14,615 nt of DNA, taken from positions 1-14,615 of the forward strand of contig JAFQDR010000041.1 of NCBI GenBank assembly GCA_017415945.1. Direction: 5' to 3'. The position numbers were made by a program, and so were the translations under genes. Below the pieces are notes generated by a model. That model was not told where the DNA came from, searched no databases, and saw only the letters and a list, made by a program, of their open reading frames with translations. Below are positions 8,398 to 14,102 of this stretch, piece by piece. This stretch comes from Oscillospiraceae bacterium. GTDB taxonomy: Bacteria > Bacillota_A > Clostridia > Oscillospirales > Oscillospiraceae. Position 1 is the first letter of the stretch; each line of letters begins with the position of its first letter.

Positions 8398-8495
8398 AGG
8401 GGTGTCCAAAACAGACACGCCTATGCAAAACACCCCTCGTTCTCTATGAATTGCTGAGTTGTTTTTTCAGTAATAGTATGGTATAATGAAAGTGA
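8398..8495 (+). repeat. Intergenic element, copy 1 (diverged)
   Basis: This is the most diverged left-hand copy of the element that recurs up to 12930. It has a hairpin AGGGGTGT/ACACCCCT (8398-8405 with 8430-8437), which on the minus strand is followed by TTTT. The shared promoter part follows (TTTTTCAGTA, then GTATGGTATAATGAA). The GCCGCACC hairpin of later copies is missing, consistent with there being no plus-strand gene upstream to terminate. Confidence 0.6.
8459..8487 (+). promoter_or_regulatory. Promoter of the hypothetical gene at 8536
   Basis: TTGTTT (8459-8464), a 17-bp spacer and TATAAT (8482-8487) preceded by TGG, an extended -10. The bases around the -10 (TATGGTATAATGAA) are shared with the promoter at 10015-10043. 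Confidence 0.78.
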
Positions 8496-8535
8496 AAACC
8501 ATAATTTGCAAACCAGACCTGAAAAGGAGAAACAT

Positions 8536-9030
8536 ATGGGCAGCAGTATGTATCTTAACCGGAAATTGATTCCGAAACGTCCGAGGACGGATGTGATCTG
8601 TGAATTCACAGGCATGATTTCGTCGCTTGGGATACAGTTTGAATATGAAAATGAACACCCATTATATCTCTGGAAGCACAGCCGATGGAATGGTATCCGT
8701 GTGTATGTAGATTCAGCCAAACCCGTTGATTACCCCGAACCGTTCGGCAGGTATTATCGTGAAGTGTTTTTTGATGCGATCTATCATGATGAGGATAGCG
8801 TGAATACAGACTTGCTGCTGGAGATTACAGCGGCATATATGCAGAAATATCCTGATGCATTGCTGTTCGGAGAAGAATGCAGTCCGTATTTGTATTATGA
8901 CAAGGAAGATATTGATGCGGTGACGGCAAAATCCTTTGATAAGGATTGGTTTTATCTGACAAAATCACATGTTTCGCCGCTGTATGATGATGTCTATGCA
9001 CAGTGGAGAGAGGAACGGAGAAAATCCTGA
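8536..9030 (+). CDS. Hypothetical protein, 164 residues
   Basis: I do not recognise this family. The start at 8536 has AGGAG at 8525-8529; an upstream in-frame ATG at 8506 lies between promoter and ribosome binding site and lacks its own. The product is soluble, rich in Tyr, Asp and Glu, with no signal peptide or membrane segment. Features are a basic N-terminus (NRKLIPKRPR at 8-17), WKHSRWNGIRVYVDS at 46-60, an acidic middle (DAIYHDEDSVNTD at 80-92) and a helix at 93-104. The mix of short beta-strands and aromatic residues is seen in many small accessory proteins, so nothing more specific can be said. It is the first of six single-gene units, each with its own promoter. Confidence 0.75.
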   Translation: MGSSMYLNRKLIPKRPRTDVICEFTGMISSLGIQFEYENEHPLYLWKHSRWNGIRVYVDSAKPVDYPEPFGRYYREVFFDAIYHDEDSVNTDLLLEITAAYMQKYPDALLFGEECSPYLYYDKEDIDAVTAKSFDKDWFYLTKSHVSPLYDDVYAQWREERRKS

Positions 9031-9039
9031 TTCCACGAT

Positions 9040-9127
9040 CCAAGCCATCGCCAAATCAATCGAGTCGAGGTATTGTGTTTTTGATCTGTGAGTGATATAA
9101 TAAAAGGGACAATCCATCAGAATTTTT
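9040..9127 (+). repeat. Intergenic element, copy 2 (partly degraded)
   Basis: The second-hairpin region is reduced to CAAATCAATCGAGTCGAGG, but the distal part (TATTGTGTTTTT, TATAAT) is kept. The piece CCATCAGAATT at 9114-9124 recurs at 10056-10066 in the next copy. The GCCGCACC hairpin is absent, so the upstream gene has no obvious strong terminator here. Confidence 0.65.
9073..9101 (+). promoter_or_regulatory. Promoter of the GNAT gene at 9153
   Basis: TTGTGT (9073-9078), a 17-bp spacer and TATAAT (9096-9101) with TGA before it. The -35 hexamer and spacing are the same as at 10015, 10951 and 11577. Confidence 0.82.
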
Positions 9128-9152
9128 GTAAGAGAAAACGAGGACGAGAAGC

Positions 9153-9911
9153 ATGTTCAAAGAATACTATGAAAAACTCCTGCAGCAGTTGTCTCTTGAT
9201 TTCAACTGTACTCCAGCAGACCTTCAGGCGAAGGAGAATATCATCACAGTCTCGAAACTGAATGAGGGCAGAAGGAACTACAGCCCTGATAAGCCGTTTT
9301 TACAAATGGTGACGCTTGGCAGAAACACTGTCATTATGGCGGACGAATGCCTGCACGAGTTCCTGCATAGTTGGAGCAAGGATGCAGAGGGACACCACCT
9401 CTTTGAATTCGGGAAACTCACTGAATTGAACGAAGAACTGAAGCGGTACGGCTATCAGATGGCTCCGACACATCATATGTTCCTGCCTTGCCGCAACGTC
9501 GAGGCAGAAGAACGCTATCAGGTGAAGTGGCTTTATGATGGCGAGATCAGCCCGTTCTACGGCAATCCGCAGTTTTCGAACGCAATCGCTTTTCCGGTAC
9601 CCTGTCCTGTGCGGCCTGACAGAATCGTTGTTATTGCGGTCGATGGGGATACCATTATGGGTATGGCAGGTTGTTCGGAGGATGCACCGCATTGGCAGCA
9701 GATCGGAATCGATACGCTTCCGGAATACCGTTCAAAGGGAATTGGCTCCTATCTTGTGACGCTGCTGAAGAACAGAATCATCGAAATGGGTGACATCCCC
9801 TTCTATGGCACTGCAGCTGCGAATATTCAGTCGCAAAATATCGCCATCAACAGTGGATTTAAGCCAGCTTGGGTGGAAACTGAAGCGATGAAGATTGGAG
9901 AAGACAACTGA
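9153..9911 (+). CDS. GNAT-family N-acetyltransferase, 252 residues
   Basis: The C-terminal half is a GNAT domain. Residues 158-177 give the beta-strands IVVIAVDGDTIMG and MAGCSED. Motif A is PEYRSKGIGSY (190-200), with R193, G196 and G198 placed to hold the pyrophosphate of acetyl-CoA, and NIQSQNIAINSGF (224-236) is the motif B helix with its terminal GF. The N-terminal 130 residues (MFKEYYEKLLQQL on) form an additional domain seen in some clostridial GNAT proteins, perhaps for substrate binding; it contains ECLHEFLHSWSK (65-76) and THHMFLPCRNVEAEERYQV (106-124). The substrate cannot be told from sequence. The start follows AGGACGAG at 9141-9148. The gene forms its own transcription unit, with a promoter from one intergenic element and a hairpin from the next. 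Confidence 0.85.
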   Translation: MFKEYYEKLLQQLSLDFNCTPADLQAKENIITVSKLNEGRRNYSPDKPFLQMVTLGRNTVIMADECLHEFLHSWSKDAEGHHLFEFGKLTELNEELKRYGYQMAPTHHMFLPCRNVEAEERYQVKWLYDGEISPFYGNPQFSNAIAFPVPCPVRPDRIVVIAVDGDTIMGMAGCSEDAPHWQQIGIDTLPEYRSKGIGSYLVTLLKNRIIEMGDIPFYGTAAANIQSQNIAINSGFKPAWVETEAMKIGEDN

Positions 9912-9945
9912 CAACCTTAAATTTGTCGAACAATTTCTATATCTT

Positions 9946-9974
9946 AGCCGCACCCCACCACAAGTGCGTCTTTT
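9946..9974 (+). terminator. Terminator of the GNAT gene at 9153
   Basis: AGCCGCAC (9946-9953) pairs with GTGCGTCT (9964-9971) with one mismatch, followed by TTT. The same hairpin is fully paired in later copies, so this one is slightly decayed and may be leaky. Confidence 0.6.
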
Positions 9975-10014
9975 CTGTACACACAAAAACTCCCCAAATC
10001 AGCGGGTCGGGGTA

Positions 10015-10043
10015 TTGTGTTTTCAGTAGGTGTATGGTATAAT
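10015..10043 (+). promoter_or_regulatory. Promoter of the hypothetical gene at 10088
   Basis: TTGTGT (10015-10020), a 17-bp spacer and TATAAT (10038-10043) with TGG before it. Confidence 0.82.
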
Positions 10044-10087
10044 GAAGGGGGTAACCCATCAGAATTGGAATGTGAGGTGTTGAATCC

Positions 10088-10822
10088 ATGCACGCCATTG
10101 TATGTCAAGGAAATGGCAAATATTATGTTTCTGCTGTATTCGGATATTTCAGAGATATTACAGCAACAGATGACTATGAAAAATACATTCAGAGTATCCA
10201 TAATCCGTATTGGATTGTTTGGGATGAGGAGAAGAAACGCCTGATAAGATGGCTGCATATGGTTCCTGATACCCAATACATTATCCCACAGATTCTGATT
10301 GTTGACTCGGATCATGAGAATTGGAATATGGATGATGATGGAGTAGGTTGTGTCGATTTCCTTTCGAGAGATCTGTTGGATTCCTTCCTTGATCTGGATC
10401 AGCAGCCGGAGGAGATTCTCGAAAAATGCCGTTCAATGGATGCAGGGTATATCTATGAAGAAATACAAGAAATAAAGGGACAAAAAGAGATAGATAACCT
10501 TGATTGGGCATCGGGCGGTTTCCACGATGCCCGCATTGCAAAAGAAGAACTGCAACAAGACGGCACACTATACTTAAGATTTGATGGCACTTGGGGATGT
10601 GAAATTGAAGTATGGCTCTGGGGCGATCTGGAGTATGACACTTCAAGCAGAAATCCTGATCACTGTGACCCATATTGGCAGGGTTCTACCATTCTTCAAA
10701 AGGACGGATTCCTATATCTTATCGACGATGATGATATGACAGTCGAACAAATAGGAAAAGGTTACTGCTATTTCAAAGCCAGACACATGAAATACAGAAT
10801 TGTTCCGAATTTGAAAGCGTAG
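10088..10822 (+). CDS. Hypothetical protein, 244 residues, two-domain, acidic
   Basis: I cannot assign a family. The start follows GAGGTG at 10073-10078. The N-terminal part (1-95) has beta-strands and a conserved-looking YWIVWDEEKKRLIRWLH (41-57). A helix-rich acidic linker (95-135) follows. The C-terminal part (138-244) begins LDWASGGFHDARI and continues with LYLRFDGTWGCEIEVWLWGD (161-180) and a YLIDDDDMTVEQI strand; it looks like a compact beta-rich domain. Small proteins with a FHDA...I start and such strands occur among accessory and immunity-type proteins of Firmicutes, but I make no functional claim. No signal peptide, membrane segment or catalytic motif is visible. It occupies a single-gene unit between two near-identical intergenic elements. 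Confidence 0.78.
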   Translation: MHAIVCQGNGKYYVSAVFGYFRDITATDDYEKYIQSIHNPYWIVWDEEKKRLIRWLHMVPDTQYIIPQILIVDSDHENWNMDDDGVGCVDFLSRDLLDSFLDLDQQPEEILEKCRSMDAGYIYEEIQEIKGQKEIDNLDWASGGFHDARIAKEELQQDGTLYLRFDGTWGCEIEVWLWGDLEYDTSSRNPDHCDPYWQGSTILQKDGFLYLIDDDDMTVEQIGKGYCYFKARHMKYRIVPNLKA

Positions 10823-10881
10823 TGAGTGTAAGAACAGTTTGGATACACAATTCCAGAGACACCAAATCATTTTCATACCCC

Positions 10882-10910
10882 AGCCGCACCCCACCACAGG
10901 TGCGGCTTTT
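10882..10910 (+). terminator. Terminator of the hypothetical gene at 10088
   Basis: A perfect 9-bp stem AGCCGCACC (10882-10890) / GGTGCGGCT (10899-10907) with an 8-base loop, followed by TTT. It lies about 60 bases after the stop codon. Confidence 0.78.
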
Positions 10911-10950
10911 CCGTACACACAAAAACTCCCCAACTCAGCGAGTCGGGGTG

Positions 10951-10979
10951 TTGTGTTTTCAGTTTGTGTGTGGTATAAT
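10951..10979 (+). promoter_or_regulatory. Promoter of the GNAT gene at 11018
   Basis: TTGTGT (10951-10956), a 17-bp spacer and TATAAT (10974-10979) with TGG before it. Confidence 0.85.
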
Positions 10980-11017
10980 GAAAGGGATAATAAATCGGAA
11001 TTTAGAGGTGTAATCAG

Positions 11018-11476
11018 ATGAAACATAAATCCTTTGAAATAATTGAATACCAAAAAGAGTATGAACCTCAATTGATTTCCTTTTTAGAAAGATGTTTACC
11101 TGAATCTCATAGATGTTTGGATATAAGCGGCAGACATAGCTATTACCTGAACATTGCAGAACATTTTGTAGGATTCTGGTGTATGTTTGACGGCAGCAAT
11201 ATCATTGGAACTGTCGCTGTTTCCGAATTGGAAAGCAAAAGCTGTGAGCTGAAATCATTATATCTGTTAGAACAGTATCAAGGTGTGGGATATGGAAAGG
11301 AAATGCTTATTTACGCTATAAATCAAGCTAAAAAATACGGCTATACGAAAATGTTTCTTGATTCTTTGTCTACAAGTACAAAAGCAATCGCTTTATATCG
11401 CAGAGTCGGGTTCAATAATACTGAAAAGTATAATTCAAGTGTATATTCAGATGTGTTTATGGTTTTAGACTTATAA
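11018..11476 (+). CDS. GNAT-family N-acetyltransferase, 152 residues
   Basis: A complete single-domain GNAT protein. It starts with the beta-1 strand SFEIIEYQKEYEPQLISF (5-22), then IIGTVAVSELES (62-73) and CELKSLYLLEQYQGVGYGK (76-94), in which Q88, G89, G91 and G93 form the acetyl-CoA-binding motif A. FLDSLSTSTKAIALYRRVGF (113-132) is motif B with the usual ALY...GF. The LKSLYLLEQYQGVGYGK style is that of small regulators and antibiotic- or metabolite-modifying GNATs; the acceptor is unknown. GAGGTG at 11005-11010 supports the start. The gene looks more AT-rich than the HD-domain gene further along, and it is not closely related to the GNAT gene that follows, which argues against simple tandem duplication. 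Confidence 0.88.
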   Translation: MKHKSFEIIEYQKEYEPQLISFLERCLPESHRCLDISGRHSYYLNIAEHFVGFWCMFDGSNIIGTVAVSELESKSCELKSLYLLEQYQGVGYGKEMLIYAINQAKKYGYTKMFLDSLSTSTKAIALYRRVGFNNTEKYNSSVYSDVFMVLDL

Positions 11477-11507
11477 ATTCTGATTGATCGAACCCTTTCT
11501 ATACCCC

Positions 11508-11536
11508 AGCCGCCCCCCGCCACAGGTGCGGCTTTT
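11508..11536 (+). terminator. Terminator of the GNAT gene at 11018
   Basis: AGCCGC (11508-11513) pairs with GCGGCT (11528-11533), followed by TTT. The stem is shortened to six pairs by CC in place of AC on the left arm. Confidence 0.65.
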
Positions 11537-11576
11537 CTATACACAAAAAAACTTCCTCAACTCATCGAGGCGGGTA

Positions 11577-11605
11577 TTGTGTTTTTAGTTTGTGTGTGGT
11601 ATAAT
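11577..11605 (+). promoter_or_regulatory. Promoter of the GNAT gene at 11658
   Basis: TTGTGT (11577-11582), a 17-bp spacer and TATAAT (11600-11605) with TGG before it; the last half of the spacer is identical to the promoter at 10951. Confidence 0.85.
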
Positions 11606-11657
11606 GAAGGGGATAATAAATCGAAATTTGAAAGAATCGTTGATGGAGGTATCATAG

Positions 11658-12098
11658 ATGATTGAAATAAGAGATTGTGATGATTTTGAAGCTGCTAAAG
11701 AACTAATCTTGGAGTATTCAAAAATAAAAGGTGCAGAATCTTGCTTTGTATCTCTTGATAAAGAACTGGCAGATCTCGAAGGGTTTTATCGTGATGGAGC
11801 TTTGCTACTTGGGTATGACGAAAAAAAGGCTGTTGCTACAATTGCAATCAAGAGGACAGGAGATCATACAGCAGAGGCCAAGCGTTTATTCATTAAACCG
11901 GAATGCAGAGGACGGGGGTTTGCAAGACCTATGCTGAATGCCATGTTGGATAAATGCCGCAAGTTGGGTATTGAGGAAGTTTGTTTCACTACAAAGCCTG
12001 AAGTAATGAGAATAGGCTATGCATTGTATAAGAAGATGGGATTTGAAGAACTTGAAAATAACGAAGGAACGGTATTAATGAGAATGATACTTCATTAA
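11658..12098 (+). CDS. GNAT-family N-acetyltransferase, 146 residues
   Basis: A complete single-domain GNAT protein. ALLLGYDEKKAVATIAIKR (48-66) gives the central strands, AEAKRLFIKPECRGRGFAR (72-90) holds motif A with R84, G85, R86, G87 and A89, and VMRIGYALYKKMGFEE (116-131) is motif B. The EAKRLFIKPECRGRGFA pattern is common in bacterial GNATs of unknown acceptor. GGAGGT at 11645-11650 sets the start. Apart from these fold-wide motifs it has little in common with the preceding GNAT gene, although their flanking elements are nearly the same. A trans-acting toxin role (TacT-like) is unlikely, as no small antitoxin gene lies beside it. Confidence 0.88.
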   Translation: MIEIRDCDDFEAAKELILEYSKIKGAESCFVSLDKELADLEGFYRDGALLLGYDEKKAVATIAIKRTGDHTAEAKRLFIKPECRGRGFARPMLNAMLDKCRKLGIEEVCFTTKPEVMRIGYALYKKMGFEELENNEGTVLMRMILH

Positions 12099-12149
12099 GT
12101 ATGAGATTATACGCACTATTTCTGATTGATCGAACCCTTTCTATACCCC

Positions 12150-12176
12150 AGCCGCACCACCACAGGTGCGGCTTTT
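12150..12176 (+). terminator. Terminator of the GNAT gene at 11658
   Basis: A perfect 9-bp stem AGCCGCACC (12150-12158) / GGTGCGGCT (12165-12173) with a 6-base loop ACCACA and TTT after it. Confidence 0.8.
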
Positions 12177-12219
12177 CCGTACACACAAAAACCCTCCCCA
12201 ACGCATCGAGTCGGGGAGG

Positions 12220-12248
12220 TTGCGTTTTTCATGAAGCCGTGATATAAT
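12220..12248 (+). promoter_or_regulatory. Promoter of the HD-domain gene
   Basis: TTGCGT (12220-12225), a 17-bp spacer and TATAAT (12243-12248) with TGA before it. Confidence 0.78.
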
Positions 12249-12294
12249 GATATTGAGAAATTAGCACGTTAAAAATCTACGAAGGAGAATCGTT

Positions 12295-12852
12295 ATGAAC
12301 CCAAGAACCCTGATTGAAGCATTGAGTGTTGCCGAACGCCTGAAAGATGCCACCAGACACTGTTACACCAGAAACGGCAGACATGAAAGTGTTGCGGAAC
12401 ACAGCTGGATGGTGACGCTGATGGCGTTTCTGATCAAGGACGAATTTCCTGAAGCGGACATGGACAAAGTCATGAAAATGTGCATCATCCATGATCTGGG
12501 CGAAGCGTTTACGGGGGACATTCCGACCTTTGAGAAGAACGACGTCCATGAACAAACCGAAAAGAAACTGCTGTCTGCGTGGCTGGACACACTGCCGGAA
12601 CATCTTCGGGAGGAAATGACCGCCCTGTATGCCGAGATGGAACAGCGTGAAACATTGGAAGCAAAGATCTTCAAAGCCCTCGACGGACTGGAAGCATTGA
12701 TCCAGCATAATATTTCGGATCTGTCCACATGGATTCCGAAGGAGTACGAACTGAACAAGACCTATGCTGATGACAAAGTTGCCTTTTCCGATTATCTGAA
12801 AGCCGTAAGGGAAGAAGTACGGAAGGATACTCTGCAGAAGCTGGGCGGATAA
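12295..12852 (+). CDS. HD-domain phosphohydrolase, YfbR/HDDC2-like (possible 5'-deoxynucleotidase)
   Basis: The 185-residue product matches the small HD-domain nucleotidase family in length and order of motifs. H36 is in ESVAEHSWMV (31-40), H66 and D67 in CIIHDLGEAFTGDIPTF (63-79), where E70 and D75 are also typical, and D130 in KALDGLEALIQ (127-137). H36, H66-D67 and D130 would hold the metal ion. Relatives remove the phosphate from (deoxy)nucleoside monophosphates, so a nucleotide-pool or salvage role is likely; the exact substrate is not known. The protein is cytosolic. AAGGAG at 12282-12287 sets the start. It is the last plus-strand gene of the array and converges on the acyltransferase gene. 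It may be an old resident rather than a passenger, since its promoter spacer is the most diverged. Confidence 0.85.
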   Translation: MNPRTLIEALSVAERLKDATRHCYTRNGRHESVAEHSWMVTLMAFLIKDEFPEADMDKVMKMCIIHDLGEAFTGDIPTFEKNDVHEQTEKKLLSAWLDTLPEHLREEMTALYAEMEQRETLEAKIFKALDGLEALIQHNISDLSTWIPKEYELNKTYADDKVAFSDYLKAVREEVRKDTLQKLGG

Positions 12853-12860
12853 TACAAAAC

Positions 12861-12890
12861 AACTGCCATTCCAATCGGAATGGCAGTTTC
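12861..12890 (+). terminator. Terminator of the HD-domain gene
   Basis: A perfect 12-bp stem AACTGCCATTCC (12861-12872) / GGAATGGCAGTT (12877-12888) with a 4-base loop, followed by only one or two T. It begins eight bases after the stop codon. Confidence 0.75.
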
Positions 12891-12895
12891 TACAC

Positions 12896-12929
12896 AAAAG
12901 CCCTCCCCAACTCAGCGAGACGGGGAGGG
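12896..12929 (-). terminator. Terminator of the acyltransferase gene
   Basis: CCCTCCCC (12901-12908) pairs with GGGGAGGG (12922-12929). Read on the minus strand the hairpin is followed by CTTTTGTG, an intrinsic terminator just past the stop at 12937. Confidence 0.8.
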
Positions 12930-12936
12930 TGGATAA

Positions 12937-14001
12937 TTATACTTTATCCTCGGAGGTCAACTGACGGAAGTCCTCATCAATCTTGAAGAAATCATTGTCA
13001 TCAAAAGAAATATTGGAACGTGACCATGCAATGTCTTTTCTGACAATCTTGGCCGGACTGCCCACAAGAATACAGTTGTTGGGATAGGTTCCCCTAACCA
13101 GACTTCGGAATCCGCAGATGGAACCCGAGCCAACCGTTGTGTTCGGCATGAACACGGTTTCACCGCCGATCCATACATGGTCGCCGATTTTAACAGATAG
13201 TCTTTGGGGGCCGGTTGTGTTGTTGGTACACTTTCCGGTCTTTACATCCCAGATCAGGTGACCATCATGCGGAATAAATGTGATATCCCACGAGAACATG
13301 CAGTCATTGCCGATTTCAACCCGCTGATTTCTGCCGGTTCTCAGTTTTCCGGTCTGTATTGTTGTGCTGTTTCCGATTATGACTGTGGAGTCTACATTAA
13401 CAGAGAAAAACATCCCTGCAATATTGACTCTTTCACCGACCTGAAGCGTTGCATGTTCTGCAAAAGTGAACTGGGCTGATGATATGATTGTGTTACTTCC
13501 AATTGATAGATTTACATTATTTCCTACCTTGATCATTGCCTGAGGAAAAATAACATTTTCACCTATTGTAATACTACTGTTGCATCCGCAGAATTGTACA
13601 TTGATTTTGGATTTTGCATTGATTTTGTTGCCGAAGTCGTCTTCGTATGTAAAATTGCTGGAGTTGGCATTGACTGTTTCAGATCTGGGGGCGAGCCAGA
13701 AGATATCCTTTTTATAGGTATAGCCCATCTTGGCATATCGGTCATGATCAGCCTGGTTCCATTTCAGTTCGGGACAGATCACCAGATAATATTCATCCGA
13801 TTTGCCCGCAAGCATCTCGTCAGAAAATGATTCCTCATTGTCAAACCGATGACTGGCTCTGGTTACATAAAAAACTGGTTTGATGTTCAGGGCATCATAG
13901 ATAGCTTTTTCCACTGCTGGGTTCTTCCAGCGAAGAACCAGTTTTCGATCTCCAATGTATTTTCCGATCACACTGATCAATGTATCTATGGCACTCTTCA
14001 T
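12937..14001 (-). CDS. Left-handed beta-helix (hexapeptide) acyltransferase, 354 residues
   Basis: From about residue 140 to 320 the protein shows the imperfect hexapeptide repeats of a left-handed beta-helix (for example ITIGENVIFP, IKVGNNVNLSIGSN, VIIGNST, VEIGNDC, VKIGDHVWIGGETVFMPNTTVGSG). H245 in FIPHDGH is placed like the catalytic His of CatB/NodL-type enzymes, and ILVGSPAKIVRKDIAW (311-326) is the family's usual end of the helix. Such trimeric enzymes transfer acetyl or similar groups to sugars. The N-terminal 110 residues (KPVFYVTRASHRF; GYTYKKDIFWLAP at 93-105) look like an extra domain found in polysaccharide-modifying members, so cell-surface glycan or exopolysaccharide modification is a fair inference. 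AAGGTGG at 14009-14015 sets the start. Only about 25 bases lie between the start and the upstream hairpin, with no good promoter, so expression may depend on read-through from the PPDK gene. Confidence 0.82.
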   Translation of the reverse strand: MKSAIDTLISVIGKYIGDRKLVLRWKNPAVEKAIYDALNIKPVFYVTRASHRFDNEESFSDEMLAGKSDEYYLVICPELKWNQADHDRYAKMGYTYKKDIFWLAPRSETVNANSSNFTYEDDFGNKINAKSKINVQFCGCNSSITIGENVIFPQAMIKVGNNVNLSIGSNTIISSAQFTFAEHATLQVGERVNIAGMFFSVNVDSTVIIGNSTTIQTGKLRTGRNQRVEIGNDCMFSWDITFIPHDGHLIWDVKTGKCTNNTTGPQRLSVKIGDHVWIGGETVFMPNTTVGSGSICGFRSLVRGTYPNNCILVGSPAKIVRKDIAWSRSNISFDDNDFFKIDEDFRQLTSEDKV

Positions 14002-14025
14002 TTTATTACCACCTTAAAATAAATA

Positions 14026-14079
14026 TTTCCCATTCCCCTGGTGCAGATCAATTGCAATCGCACCAGGGGAATGGGGAAA
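14026..14079 (-). terminator. Large hairpin after the PPDK gene
   Basis: The arms 14026-14044 and 14060-14079 pair almost throughout (GCACCAGGGGAATGGG plus AAA, with one bulged G), with a 15-base loop. On the minus strand it is followed by AAATATTTATTTT rather than a clean T-run, so it may be a leaky terminator or an mRNA-stabilising 3' end. Confidence 0.75.
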
Positions 14080-14102
14080 CATTAATGGATTAACTTAGTT
14101 GA

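Larger units (their letters stand above)
9945..10066 (+). repeat. Intergenic element, copy 3 (complete)
   Basis: It contains in order a terminator hairpin, the stretch GTACACACAAAAACTCCCC, a second hairpin and a promoter. Over roughly 100 aligned bases it differs from copy 4 (10876-11003) at about eleven by eye, i.e. about 90% alike, while the genes on either side are unrelated. Confidence 0.85.
10876..11003 (+). repeat. Intergenic element, copy 4 (complete, best formed)
   Basis: This copy has both hairpins intact and serves as the reference. Its last 43 bases (10961-11003) differ from 11587-11629 in copy 5 at only two positions. The second hairpin pairs CCCC and CTC (10929-10936) with GAG and GGGG (10940-10948). 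An outer arm ACACAA (10917-10922) can pair with the TTGTGT -35 hexamer. Confidence 0.88.
11478..11629 (+). repeat. Intergenic element, copy 5 (complete, extended left)
   Basis: The first 36 bases (11478-11513) are identical to 12120-12155 in copy 6, while the last 43 resemble copy 4 instead. The second hairpin is weakened by several changes (TTCCTC against GAGGCGGG). This mosaic likeness to two different copies points to recombination between elements. Confidence 0.88.
12120..12250 (+). repeat. Intergenic element, copy 6 (complete)
   Basis: The left half matches copy 5 exactly for 36 bases. The right half has a longer second hairpin, CCTCCCC (12193-12199) with GGGGAGG (12213-12219), and a diverged promoter spacer. 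Confidence 0.85.
12858..12930. repeat. Intergenic element, copy 7 (two hairpins, no promoter)
   Basis: It keeps TACACAAAAG then CCCTCCCCAACTCAGCGAG from the element but has another first hairpin and no promoter, in keeping with its place between two converging genes. Confidence 0.7.

Noticed and set aside
9944..11071. Minus-strand reading frames sharing a peptide like LGSFCVY in 9944-10315 and 10712-11071
   Set aside because: The shared peptide is just the reverse reading of the intergenic element; the frames lack ribosome binding sites and run through real plus-strand genes.
11018..12098. GNAT toxin-antitoxin pair
   Set aside because: No ribbon-helix-helix or other small antitoxin frame lies upstream of either GNAT gene; both have only the intergenic element before them.
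9945..12250. Classical integron attC sites
   Set aside because: I looked for RYYYAAC/GTTRRRY core pairs at the hairpin ends and found none that fit; no integrase gene is in the window and each unit has its own promoter.
8398..12930. CRISPR-like array of spaced repeats
   Set aside because: The intervals are whole genes of 440-760 bases, not short uniform spacers, and the repeats are only 80-90% alike and contain promoters.
14017..14052. Promoter TTGATC-17-AAATAT on the minus strand within the PPDK hairpin
   Set aside because: The -10 matches the consensus at only three of six bases and the hexamers lie in the hairpin arms; too weak to list.
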